NCBI RefSeq assembly: GCF_023650955.1
Contig: NZ_CP098039.1
Coordinates: forward strand, 1,116,001-1,180,000
DNA from: Thermosynechococcus sp. HN-54
Lineage (GTDB): Bacteria; Cyanobacteriota; Cyanobacteriia; Thermosynechococcales; Thermosynechococcaceae
DNA length: 64,000 nucleotides
Direction: 5' to 3'
Below the pieces are notes generated by a model. That model saw only the letters and a program-made list of their open reading frames with translations, was not told the origin of the DNA and searched no databases. This document shows, in pieces, positions 36,356 to 44,910 of this stretch. The position numbers and the translations under genes were made by a program. Positions within the stretch are counted from its first letter, which is position 1, and every line of letters begins with the position of its first letter.

Positions 36356-37039
36356 AGAGCAATTTGTGATTGAGCAAGGCAGCTGTGGAGTGCTTCAATT
36401 CGTGGCGATTGAGCCGTGCTGCCGTAGAGGCCTTTAACTCTTCATCGGTTTGGCGAAGGGTTCTCAGGTTCTGCGCAAGGGTGAAAATCGGCTCAATCGC
36501 TGCCTTGGCATCGGCATATCCCTAAGCTTGCAGGGCGGCAATGCGATCGCCCCGAAAATCGAGCAAGCTCTCTAGACTTCCGAACAAAAGAGTATTTGAG
36601 GTATTGAGCAGTGCTTGCGGTCGAATTTCAATGATCGTTAAGTTAGGAAACTCATAGCGATTCCAAGGCACCCCATCCTCAAGGTGAATGTTGATATCTA
36701 GAATAATTTCTGTTGCGATAGCGGTCATGGCAGTATTGCGGGCTGGTAGAAGCGGCTGACCGACAATTGCATTGATAATCGTGGATTTGCCTGCTTTGAT
36801 CGGGGCGACCACGGCCATGCAAAGGGCCATTTCCTCAACATAACTAGGGCTTGCTCAATTAAGCGTGCAGCCGAAAATTCTGTCTTTTCAGAAGGTTGGC
36901 CACTGTCAGTGTGCTGATTGAGAGCGTTGTGGTGCCTAACAATCTCAACGGCCTGCTTCAGAGTATGAATGACATCCCGACACAAATCTTCCATCAGAGT
37001 CTGACTAGGCTTAACGTCTTCGGGAGTAACCGTGGCCAT
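36354..37039 (-). pseudogene. Broken dynamin-like GTPase gene
   Basis: Reads from ATG 37039 (MATVTPEDVKPS...) for about 70 codons of helical sequence. The frame then shifts near 36835-36845, and the second frame carries a dynamin-type P-loop, APIKAGKSTIINAIVGQPLL, with LPARNTAMTAIATE after it. This is stopped by TAG at 36522-36524. The same frame continues for 56 codons after the stop (to TAA 36354) with protein-like sequence (FTLAQNLRTLRQTDEELK). The G3 DxxG and G4 motifs are absent, so the central part is also deleted. I infer a decayed large GTPase; a sequencing error could explain one lesion but not all. Confidence 0.75.
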
Positions 37040-37377
37040 GGAATGAGCAGTTAGCAGTTACAATAGCATAAAAAATAAAAAGTGTTGGCACTCTACAGTA
37101 CAGCCTTTTCCTAAAAAAAGGGTAAATGCTCCCTGTAAACATTGATCTTGGCTGCTTTGAGCGCATTCAGGACTTGGCGGAAAAGCCTGTTGGGATTTTG
37201 CGTCTTAACAAAATTTAATGACCAACTCTCTCTGGACTAGCCCTCAAGGGGAGGAGACTGACGCCTTGTCCACGGGTCTTTACCAGCTTTCCATAAACAG
37301 GGTCATCCTTGGCCTGTTCTAGCGATCGCCCCCCTTGGCTGATACAAATAGAGTGAGTGAAAAATCGGTAACCTTCG
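37040..37377. other. Gene-free stretch upstream of the DUF3181 gene
   Basis: 338 bases containing A/T-rich sequence near 37060-37125 and no supported gene or RNA. It probably holds the promoter of the DUF3181 gene and remains of the upstream region of the broken GTPase gene. Confidence 0.4.
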
Positions 37378-37680
37378 ATGAGTCGTACCCCTATAGTTGA
37401 ACGCCTTGCCGCTGAAATCGGTCGTGATATCTATATTGATGTGGCCAAATGGCATCTTTATCTTGCTGATGCCAAGCTGGCAACCCCCCTTGCCGAAGCC
37501 TTTTTGCCCCTCTTGGAGCAGGGGGAGGTGAATTCGGCTCAAGTCACGAGTGTCTTGCAAGAGGTTTCAGTTCCCCTTGGCGGGGGTCAGCAGTCTCTTT
37601 CCCTCGATCGCCTGATTCCCAAAGCCAACCAAGCGTTGCTGGTAGAACTGCTCAACCGTTTTCGCCAAGAGGAGTTTTAG
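37378..37680 (+). CDS. DUF3181 family protein
   Basis: A 100-residue soluble cyanobacterial protein of unknown function. Typical segments are ERLAAEIGRDIYIDVAKWHLYLADA (cited as IYIDVAKWHLYLADA) and the acidic C-terminus LNRFRQEEF. The ATG at 37378 fits the family length. It converges on the cyclase gene; the two stop codons are two bases apart. Confidence 0.8.
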   Translation: MSRTPIVERLAAEIGRDIYIDVAKWHLYLADAKLATPLAEAFLPLLEQGEVNSAQVTSVLQEVSVPLGGGQQSLSLDRLIPKANQALLVELLNRFRQEEF

Positions 37681-37682
37681 CT

Positions 37683-38747
37683 TTAGTGGACGGTGCCCCA
37701 TGCCTGTTGAGCATTGACCGGCGGCAAGAGATAGAGGCGCAGCAGATGGCCGGCGATCGCCAACTGATGGGGAATTTTCCGTAGTGCTTTTAGCCACTTG
37801 GGTTGATTGCTGGCTTCAAGGGCTTGGAGTTTTTTATGGATTTCGACACAACGTTGTAGCCGCGGATAAAAGTCGGGGTGATCGACATTGAGCACCACAG
37901 AGAAGGTGCGAGCCGCCGTTTCATTGGTTTTGGCAATGACCTCGCGATCGAAGGCCGTCGGATCAAGACCTAAGGCTTCATAGAATTTGCCCCGCTCATG
38001 CACCGTCAACGTATGGGTCGCAAACACCGTCAGCAGGAAGAAGCGCATCCATAGTTTGGCGCCCCAGCCTTGAATCAATTGGGGTTGGGAGTGGATCAAG
38101 GCCTTGAAAATGTCGCCGTGGCGGTTTTCGTCCTGACACCAGCTTTCAAAGTAGTTAAAGAGGGGATAGAAGGAATGTTCGGGGTGTTTTTCCAAATGGC
38201 GATAGATGATGATATAGCGCCAATAGCCAATTTTCTCCGATAGATAGACGGTGTAAAGCACCCATGGCAGAGGGAAAAAGGTGTACGTGCGCGCCTTGGA
38301 AAGGTAGCCCAAGTCCATGGGATGGCCAAAGTCCATCATGGCTTTGTTGAGAAACCCTGCGTGCCGCGCTTCATCCCGCGCCATCAGGTGAAAGATTTCT
38401 GCCAAGAGAGGGTTGCGATTCTTCAGCTTACGCGAGAGTTCCTTGAAGAGCAAAAACCCAGAAAACTCAGAGACACAGGAGCGTTCGAGGTAGTCAATAA
38501 AGGCCTTGCGGGTGTCTGCATCCAATGTGTCCCATGTACCTTGGAACGACTCATCGCGGACAAAGTGATGGCGGTTGTAGTCTGCCCGCATTTCCGCCAG
38601 CATTGCCTCTAACTGTTGCTGCTGCCGGCTAAGGTCAAGTTTTGCTGCCTGTTCAAAATCTGTTGTGTAAAAGCGGGGGGTTAAAAGGTTTTCACGAATG
38701 GTTTTAACGCTCTGGCTGGAATCGGGATTGGGGGCGATCGCCACCAT
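37683..38747 (-). CDS. acsF: Aerobic-type Mg-protoporphyrin IX monomethyl ester cyclase (ChlA/AcsF)
   Basis: Diiron oxygenase that forms the fifth ring of chlorophyll. 354 residues with both iron-binding helices: ARDEARHAGFL and WCQDENRHGDIF, plus SEFSGFLLFKELSR. Being divergent from heme oxygenase and hemN, it resembles the Synechocystis chlAII-ho2-hemN cluster, whose ChlAII isoform works at low O2; assignment to the AII type is inferred from context, not sequence. An AGGAGT box precedes the ATG, and a TTGACC-N16-TATAGT promoter lies 49-76 bases upstream. Confidence 0.93.
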   Translation of the reverse strand: MVAIAPNPDSSQSVKTIRENLLTPRFYTTDFEQAAKLDLSRQQQQLEAMLAEMRADYNRHHFVRDESFQGTWDTLDADTRKAFIDYLERSCVSEFSGFLLFKELSRKLKNRNPLLAEIFHLMARDEARHAGFLNKAMMDFGHPMDLGYLSKARTYTFFPLPWVLYTVYLSEKIGYWRYIIIYRHLEKHPEHSFYPLFNYFESWCQDENRHGDIFKALIHSQPQLIQGWGAKLWMRFFLLTVFATHTLTVHERGKFYEALGLDPTAFDREVIAKTNETAARTFSVVLNVDHPDFYPRLQRCVEIHKKLQALEASNQPKWLKALRKIPHQLAIAGHLLRLYLLPPVNAQQAWGTVH

Positions 38748-38795
38748 AAGCTGTTCACTCCTATAGAACTAAACCTATGCAGGTCATACCGTTTT

Positions 38796-38823
38796 ACTAT
38801 ACTATATTCCTCAGGATGGTCAA
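38796..38823 (-). promoter_or_regulatory. Promoter of the cyclase gene
   Basis: On the minus strand TTGACC (38823-38818), a 16-base spacer and TATAGT (38801-38796), giving a transcript start about 40 bases before the ATG at 38747. It lies 60 bases from the opposing heme-oxygenase promoter, leaving room for a shared regulator such as ChlR. Confidence 0.6.
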
Positions 38824-38882
38824 TAATCACCTTGACGATGTTGCAAAAGTAGGCAGTTTTGTAATGTTTTTTGAAGTTTCGC

Positions 38883-38911
38883 TTGACACCCATATGGTTA
38901 AAAAGTAATAC
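38883..38911 (+). promoter_or_regulatory. Promoter of the heme oxygenase-hemN operon
   Basis: TTGACA (38883-38888), exactly 17 bases, then TAATAC (38906-38911): a near-consensus sigma-70 promoter, the best in the window. The predicted start near 38918 leaves an untranslated leader of about 100 bases before ATG 39022. Confidence 0.7.
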
Positions 38912-39021
38912 TCACCCTTAGTTTGTCGTTCTGCCACCATTCAGCCCACGGACATGCCCCGTTGGTAGAGTGACTTTATTTCAAAAAGGATTGTTAAAAA
39001 TTGATGTCAGGAGTCAGAGGT

Positions 39022-39753
39022 ATGACAGTGCTCTCCCTTGCGCTGCGTGAAGGAACTGCCGAGGCTCACACCTTGGCCGAACACACCGCCTTCATGAAAT
39101 GTTTTGTACGTGGATTCATTACCCCTAGCCTCTTCCGCCAGTTTTTGGCCAATCTGTACTTTGTGTACACCGCTCTCGAAGCCGCCTTAGCCAGTGCCGC
39201 GAGCGATCGCCTGCGGGCGATTTACTTCCCCGAACTCAACCGCAGTGGCCAGCTGGCAGAAGACTTGGCCTTCTACTATGGCGAGGATTGGCGGAATCAG
39301 ATTACTCCCCGCACGGCCACCCGCGTTTACCTCAGTCGCATTCATGACGTGGCCAACAGTGATCCTCTGTTGCTCATTGCCCATTCCTATACTCGCTATA
39401 TGGGCGATCTCTCTGGGGGGCAAGCCCTCAGCAAAATTGTGCGTTCGCAGTTGAGCCTCCCCGACGGCAAAGGCACTGCCTTTTACGAGTTTCCAGCCCT
39501 GCCAACCCCAGAAGACAAAAAAGCATTCAAGCAGCGCTATCGGGAAACCTTGGATAGTCTTGGCCTCGATGAGGTCGCGATCGCCCGCATTGTTCAGGAA
39601 GCCAACTTTGCCTTTGCCCTCAACTGCAACCTCATGCACGCCCTTGAACCCGAGTTAAAAGCCACCGTTGGCGATCAGGTGTGGCAGTCCGTGGTGATTG
39701 AGAACCAACCGAGTCGGCGGGAGCAACCCCGTCCCGAAGCCGTTGCCGTCTAA
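39022..39753 (+). CDS. Heme oxygenase
   Basis: Opens heme to biliverdin with reduced ferredoxin, supplying phycobilins and cyanobacteriochrome bilins. 243 residues; axial His in GTAEAHTLAEH (His16), distal helix YMGDLSGGQALS. ATG 39022 is chosen because AGGAG lies 8 bases upstream; a TTG at 39001 would overlap that site. The last 20 residues are a variable tail. It is followed by hemN after 37 bases on the same strand. Placement beside cyclase and hemN suggests the low-oxygen isoform (ho2-like). Confidence 0.93.
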   Translation: MTVLSLALREGTAEAHTLAEHTAFMKCFVRGFITPSLFRQFLANLYFVYTALEAALASAASDRLRAIYFPELNRSGQLAEDLAFYYGEDWRNQITPRTATRVYLSRIHDVANSDPLLLIAHSYTRYMGDLSGGQALSKIVRSQLSLPDGKGTAFYEFPALPTPEDKKAFKQRYRETLDSLGLDEVAIARIVQEANFAFALNCNLMHALEPELKATVGDQVWQSVVIENQPSRREQPRPEAVAV

Positions 39754-39790
39754 AGCCTACTCTTGACCTGTTAGGAGCTTGCAAAAACCC

Positions 39791-41173
39791 ATGAGTGTGG
39801 TTCAGCCAATTCAATTTGATGGGGCATTGCTGCAAAAATACGATCGCCCCTTGCCCCGTTATACCAGCTATCCCACGGCTGCCGAATTTACTGCCGATTT
39901 TGATAGCCATTGTTTCCAGCGGGAGCTACTGCGGAGTAATGAAGGGCACCTGCCCCTCTCCCTATACGTACATATTCCCTTTTGCCAGACCGCCTGTTAT
40001 TTTTGCGGCTGCAACGTCATCGTCACCCAAAGCCAAACTATTGCCAAAACCTACTTGGATGCCTTGGCAGAGGAAATTGCCCAAGTGGCTGCTCGGCTGG
40101 ATCGCACTCGTCCGGTGATTCAAATGCATTGGGGCGGCGGTACCCCCAACTATCTCACCATTGACCAAGTGGAATCCCTGTGGCGGACGCTCACCCACCA
40201 CTTTGAATTTGCCAACGATGCCGAAATTTCCATTGAGGTCAATCCCCGCTATATCAACCGCGAGTACCTCTTTCGTTTGCGAGATCTAGGCTTCAATCGC
40301 ATTAGCTTTGGCCTGCAAGACTTTGACCCTCAAGTGCAGCTTGCCGTCAATCGAGTGCAACCGGAGGCATGGCTGTTTCAAGTGATGGAGTGGATTCGCG
40401 CTGCTGAGTTTGAGAGTGTCAATATTGACCTCATCTACGGCCTGCCTTTTCAAACGGTGCAATCCTTTGAAACCACGATTGCGAAAACGCTGCGCCTTGA
40501 CCCCGATCGCATTGCTGTCTTTAACTTTGCCTATCTGCCCAATCTCAAACCCATCCAAAAGCGAATTGATCCCGCTACCCTACCCGATGGCACCACCAAA
40601 TTAACCATTCTGCAGCGGGTGATTGAAACGCTGACTAGCCAAGGTTATCAGTACATTGGCATGGATCACTTTGCCAAGCCCACCGATGAGCTGGCGATCG
40701 CCCAAGCGGCAGGAACCCTTAAGCGCAACTTTCAGGGCTATACAACGCTACCAGCGGCAGATCTGATTGGCTTTGGTCTCACCTCAATTAGTATGTTGCA
40801 GGAGGCCTATGCCCAAAATCAGAAACACCTAGCCACCTACTTTAGTGACGTTGCGGCCGGTCAACTGGCCACCGAACGCGGCATTCAACTGCACCCTGAG
40901 GATCTGCTGCGCCGCACAATTATCATGGAGCTGATGTGCCAATTTACCTTAGACAAAGGGGCGATCGCTCGCCAGTTCAATCTCGATTTTGATACCCACT
41001 TTGCCTCCGAGTTAGCTGCGCTGCGGGACTTGGCTGCCGATGGCCTGATTCATTTGGGGCGCGATCGCTGGGAAGTCACACCTACAGGTCGGCTCCTGAT
41101 TCGCAATATCGCTGCCGTCTTTGATGCCTACTTGCAACAAAAATCTGGTAGGACATTTTCTAAGGCTATTTAG
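39791..41173 (+). CDS. hemN: Oxygen-independent coproporphyrinogen III oxidase HemN
   Basis: Radical-SAM enzyme that makes protoporphyrinogen without O2. The cluster motif is C65-QTA-C69-YF-C72-G-C74 (CxxxCxxCxC), preceded by YVHIPF; GGGTPNYL and EVNPRY complete the SAM site. 460 residues, as in the family. The start is ATG 39791; a TTG four codons upstream sits too close to the AGGAG box. Second gene of the heme-oxygenase operon. Confidence 0.95.
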   Translation: MSVVQPIQFDGALLQKYDRPLPRYTSYPTAAEFTADFDSHCFQRELLRSNEGHLPLSLYVHIPFCQTACYFCGCNVIVTQSQTIAKTYLDALAEEIAQVAARLDRTRPVIQMHWGGGTPNYLTIDQVESLWRTLTHHFEFANDAEISIEVNPRYINREYLFRLRDLGFNRISFGLQDFDPQVQLAVNRVQPEAWLFQVMEWIRAAEFESVNIDLIYGLPFQTVQSFETTIAKTLRLDPDRIAVFNFAYLPNLKPIQKRIDPATLPDGTTKLTILQRVIETLTSQGYQYIGMDHFAKPTDELAIAQAAGTLKRNFQGYTTLPAADLIGFGLTSISMLQEAYAQNQKHLATYFSDVAAGQLATERGIQLHPEDLLRRTIIMELMCQFTLDKGAIARQFNLDFDTHFASELAALRDLAADGLIHLGRDRWEVTPTGRLLIRNIAAVFDAYLQQKSGRTFSKAI

Positions 41174-41262
41174 TCGAGGATTACCTTTAGGATTCTTTTG
41201 GGGGTTCAGATCGCCAGATCTCAACTCGCGTCTAGACCTGTAAACGGTGTTGAGGAGTGCCT

Positions 41263-42111
41263 ATGTCATCATCCTTGGAATTGCAACCGCAGACTGCCCG
41301 CCTCAACTGGGGCTTTGTCCTCTTTCTCGCGGCGATGCATCTGTTCGCAGGGTTTGCCCTCTTCTTTTTCTCTTGGTCGGCGTTAGCCGTCACGATCCTT
41401 CTGCACTGGCTCTTTGGCAGTATCGGCATTTGCTTGGGATACCATCGCCTTTTGAGTCACCGCAGTTTCCAAGTCCCCCAGTGGTTGGAGTACGTCATTG
41501 CCGTTTTGGGCGCCTTGGCCATGCAGGGAGGCCCGATTTTTTGGGTGGCAGGGCACCGCTTGCACCATGCCCACACCGAAGATGAAGTCAAAGATCCCTA
41601 CTCAGCCCGGCGGGGCTTTTGGTGGAGCCATATGCTGTGGCTCGTCTATCCGCAGCGCCAATTTTTTGAGGCGGAGGAGTATGCCCGCTTTGCCCCCGAC
41701 TTGATGCGGCATCCCTTTTACCGCTGGCTGGATCGCTACTTTTTACTCCTGCAACTTCCCCTTGCCCTGCTCCTCTATGGCCTTGGGGGTTGGTCGTGGC
41801 TGCTGTGGGGGATGTTTATGCGGGCGGTCTTTCTTTGGCATAGCACTTGGTTGATTAACTCTGCCACCCACAAGTGGGGCTATCGTCGCTTTGAGACCGA
41901 TGATAACTCTCGGAATCTTTGGTGGGCAGCCCTCCTCACTTATGGTGAAGGTTGGCACAATAACCACCATGCCTATCCCCACGTGGCCAAGGCCGGCTGG
42001 TACTGGTGGGAAGTGGATCCCACTTGGTGGGTGATTCGCATACTCCAAGGACTGGGGCTTGCCTCCAAGGTACAGTTACCGCCACCCACAGCTCTGTCTG
42101 AGTTACCGTAA
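41263..42111 (+). CDS. desC: Acyl-lipid delta-9 desaturase DesC
   Basis: Introduces the first double bond into lipid-bound stearoyl chains. Three histidine boxes: HRLLSH (residues 61-66), HRLHHAH (98-104) and EGWHNNHH near 235, with four hydrophobic segments. 282 residues. GAGGAG lies 6 bases before ATG 41263. In thermophiles with mainly saturated and monounsaturated lipids this is often the only desaturase. The 3' end overlaps the DUF928 gene by 9 bases. Confidence 0.93.
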   Translation: MSSSLELQPQTARLNWGFVLFLAAMHLFAGFALFFFSWSALAVTILLHWLFGSIGICLGYHRLLSHRSFQVPQWLEYVIAVLGALAMQGGPIFWVAGHRLHHAHTEDEVKDPYSARRGFWWSHMLWLVYPQRQFFEAEEYARFAPDLMRHPFYRWLDRYFLLLQLPLALLLYGLGGWSWLLWGMFMRAVFLWHSTWLINSATHKWGYRRFETDDNSRNLWWAALLTYGEGWHNNHHAYPHVAKAGWYWWEVDPTWWVIRILQGLGLASKVQLPPPTALSELP

Positions 42112-42852
42112 ATTGCGTTGGCTGCGTTGGGCGATCGCCAAATTGCTCAGGCGATTGAGGCCGACCTCCTCGGCGGTCATGAGCTCTGTCCACAGGGCAT
42201 TGACTTTGGGGTCAGTTGGCTGCTCCTGCCGCAGCTTGACCAGCGTATCGAGGGCGTCGTACCACAGACCATTGCTTGCCAGCAGGCCATAGCGTTGCAG
42301 CGGACTCGCTTGGCGAAGTTGCTTGTTCAGGGACTCTGGGAGGGTTACCCGCTGTACCCAGCCTTCCACAAAGCGAATCTGCGAGGGATCGGAGTCATTG
42401 GGGTTGCAAATGAGACTCACCGTCCAGCGGTAATCCACACCCTCCTGTAGCGGCGGCACGTCACCCGCCAACGTAATACTGTCTAGGCGCCGGCGATTGA
42501 CCATTGGAAACTGCTGCTTGTAAATTTGCACTTGCGTCCCATCGGCAAGGGTTTGAAACAGGGCAAACTCTAGCGCTTGGTAATTGTTAGCAGGCAAATA
42601 CCAATAAAATGTGGGGCGATTTGCCACCGTTAAACCAATATTACTGGCTGGCACCAGCGTGGTTAAATCAGGTTCGTTCGTCCCTGTTTGCACTCTACAG
42701 ATGCCGCGTGTGGCCGCCCCCTCCCGATTCCCCGGCCGGGATAGGTTTTTGGGGGGAGTAAATCCCGCCCAACTCAGACCCGCATTGAGGATGAGTACGG
42801 CCAAGCTCCAAGGAACGAAATATCGCAGTGACGTGAAAATAGGGCGTTTCAT
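42103..42852 (-). CDS. DUF928 exported protein
   Basis: 249 residues with a signal peptide (to about residue 29, LSWAGF) and the DUF928 pattern: RPTFYWYLPAN, EGVDYRWTVSLICNPND and QRYGLLASNGLWYDALDTL (cited in part). These cyanobacterial proteins are predicted periplasmic; function unknown. ATG 42852 is preferred because it starts the signal peptide; the frame is open further upstream to 42987. Confidence 0.85.
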   Translation of the reverse strand: MKRPIFTSLRYFVPWSLAVLILNAGLSWAGFTPPKNLSRPGNREGAATRGICRVQTGTNEPDLTTLVPASNIGLTVANRPTFYWYLPANNYQALEFALFQTLADGTQVQIYKQQFPMVNRRRLDSITLAGDVPPLQEGVDYRWTVSLICNPNDSDPSQIRFVEGWVQRVTLPESLNKQLRQASPLQRYGLLASNGLWYDALDTLVKLRQEQPTDPKVNALWTELMTAEEVGLNRLSNLAIAQRSQRNLR

Positions 42853-43209
42853 AGGTCTGCATCCTTCATGAAAAGCGGTAGTGGGGAGTGTCAGGGTGTC
42901 TGATGGTGAATTGTCGGTCATTTCCCTACCTGCCACACTACTACCATAGGCGTTTGGGCTTGGCGGCGGCGTGATAGCCTCAACCACATTGTCATGATGT
43001 TCGTCACGGATCGGTATTGCGCTGGCTCACACCCTAAGTAGTCTTCAGGACGAGAACACTCAGCGAGCGGTTCCAAGGCAGCACTCCCATTCCCATGATT
43101 TCAGCAGCGGCTCTCTATACTGAGAGGTATCTGTGGCGTTTTTGGCCGAGCAACGTTCCCGCTCCTTTTCTCAGTTTTTTGATTTAGTGGTATCGCGTGA
43201 CTCCTCGCT
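42853..43209. other. Divergent promoter region
   Basis: 357 bases between the DUF928 and DUF1400 genes. A hairpin CTCTC-TATACT-GAGAG lies near 43114-43129. No gene or RNA is supported. It presumably holds the two divergent promoters. Confidence 0.35.
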
Positions 43210-44895
43210 GTGAACCATCTCTCGCTTAAGTGGCGTCTGTGGCTCCCTCTCAGTGTCGTGGCAGGGCTAGCTATCTTTTTCGTGGGTTCTAGGGGGCTAT
43301 CAGCAACCGCCGCAGAACGCATTATTTTTCGCTATGGCCTCTTCGAGCGATCGCTTCCCATTCGAGATTTAGAAATATTTGCCACCACTGGCCAAGCCTC
43401 AGCAGCACTCGCTAGCTATTTACGATTCTTACCCCCTACCCGACAGCAACAATTGCGATTGGCCTTGCAAGAACGTCTGCGCCTCTCGCCGGTGGCCGTT
43501 GCTCAACTCCTGTACTCCCCCCTTGGTCAAGAATTGATGGTGCAAGCGGGGCGAATTCTCGAAACCCAAAGCCGCCAAGAAAATGCCCGTGCCCTGCGAT
43601 CGGCTTTGATTCTCGCTGCCACTGATCCCGCTGGCCTCACGGCCTTGAGTGTGATGCGCCACTATCCCTCTCGCAGTATCCGCTTTGATCTTAAAGAAGG
43701 ATTGGCGATTCTCAAGAACTTCCAGCACACGATCCGTGAAACGGAAACCATCCTCAGCGTTGTCCGTCAACAGGCGCTAGAAAATCAGACCGGATCGATA
43801 CCCACAGGGGTTCAATCCCTGCTGCAACCAGGACCATGGCGATGGCTAGAAATGCCTTGGGCAGCGGTGGATGAATCGCCTCGCCGCTTGCAGTTGACCG
43901 GTCATGCCCGCCCCATTGAAGCGGATCTCTACCTACCCATTGTGCCTGCGGGGCAGCGGGTTCCAGTGGTCATTATTTCCCATGGACTGGGGGCAAATCG
44001 CTACAGCTATCGCTATCTCTGTCAACATTTGGCCTCCCATGGGTTTGCGGTGATTGCCCTTGAGCACGTGGGTAGTTCGACCCGCCAGTTGCTGTCGTTT
44101 CCCATGGCCTATGTCAGTCCAATGATGGCGGCTCAAGAATTTCTGGATCGCCCCCTCGATGTTACCTTTGTCCTGAATCGTTTAGGAACCTTTCCGGAGC
44201 AGCTCTATCCTTGGGCAGGGCAGCTGAACTTGGAGCGGGTGGCAGTCATTGGTCAGTCCTTTGGGGGATATACGGCGCTCGTCCTCGCAGGAGTCCCCTT
44301 GGATTTTGAACAATTGCGGCGTTACTGCCTTAAAAGTGTTCTACACTCGTTTAATGTGTCGCTGCTGCTCCAGTGCCAAGCGCAAGCATTACCACCAAAG
44401 GTCTATTCCCTACAGGATCCCCGTGTACAAGCGGTAATTGCTGTTAACCCGATTACCAGTGCTGTCTTTAGTCCTGAATCCTTGAGTCAGTTGAAAATTC
44501 CCGTTATGTTTGTGGCTGCCAGTGACGATACGATCACCCCAGCGGTCGAGGAGCAAATTTATCCTTTTACATGGCTGACGACGCCCGATCGCTACCTTGT
44601 GTTGATCGACGACGCAACCCATTTCTCAACCATTGGTGAGGCGGGTCAAAATGAACCAGTACTGCCTGTGCCCCAGTCACTTGTTGGTGCCACCCCACCG
44701 CGATCGCGCGCCTATCTGCGAGGATTAAGCTTGGCCTTTTTGCGCTTGCACCTCCTAGGGGACGAACAGGCGCGGCAGTGGCTAACCCCCTCAGGAGCGA
44801 TGGCGTTAAGTGCCCCCACCTATGGCCTCAGTTTACTCCAATCCTTGAGCCAGACTGCTTTGGAGGAGCAGACAGTCACCCGTCGCGATCGCTAG
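43210..44895 (+). CDS. DUF1400 / dienelactone-hydrolase-like exported protein
   Basis: 561 residues. Signal peptide or anchor at 13-33, then a DUF1400 domain (about 35-165: RIIFRYGLFERSLPI, LRFLPP), then an alpha/beta hydrolase with VVIISHGLGANRYSY, nucleophile IGQSFGGYTAL and a late His in DDATHFSTIGE. The architecture is common in cyanobacteria and probably acts on an ester in the periplasm. The start is GTG 43210 without a clear ribosome site. It ends at the ribosome site of cobQ, so the two may be coupled. Confidence 0.85.
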   Translation: MNHLSLKWRLWLPLSVVAGLAIFFVGSRGLSATAAERIIFRYGLFERSLPIRDLEIFATTGQASAALASYLRFLPPTRQQQLRLALQERLRLSPVAVAQLLYSPLGQELMVQAGRILETQSRQENARALRSALILAATDPAGLTALSVMRHYPSRSIRFDLKEGLAILKNFQHTIRETETILSVVRQQALENQTGSIPTGVQSLLQPGPWRWLEMPWAAVDESPRRLQLTGHARPIEADLYLPIVPAGQRVPVVIISHGLGANRYSYRYLCQHLASHGFAVIALEHVGSSTRQLLSFPMAYVSPMMAAQEFLDRPLDVTFVLNRLGTFPEQLYPWAGQLNLERVAVIGQSFGGYTALVLAGVPLDFEQLRRYCLKSVLHSFNVSLLLQCQAQALPPKVYSLQDPRVQAVIAVNPITSAVFSPESLSQLKIPVMFVAASDDTITPAVEEQIYPFTWLTTPDRYLVLIDDATHFSTIGEAGQNEPVLPVPQSLVGATPPRSRAYLRGLSLAFLRLHLLGDEQARQWLTPSGAMALSAPTYGLSLLQSLSQTALEEQTVTRRDR

Positions 44896-44910
44896 GAGGG
44901 ATTGATCTCG

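Noticed and set aside
37126-37218. A 30-codon open frame in the gap before the DUF3181 gene
   Set aside because: No ribosome site, no recognisable family and too short to support.
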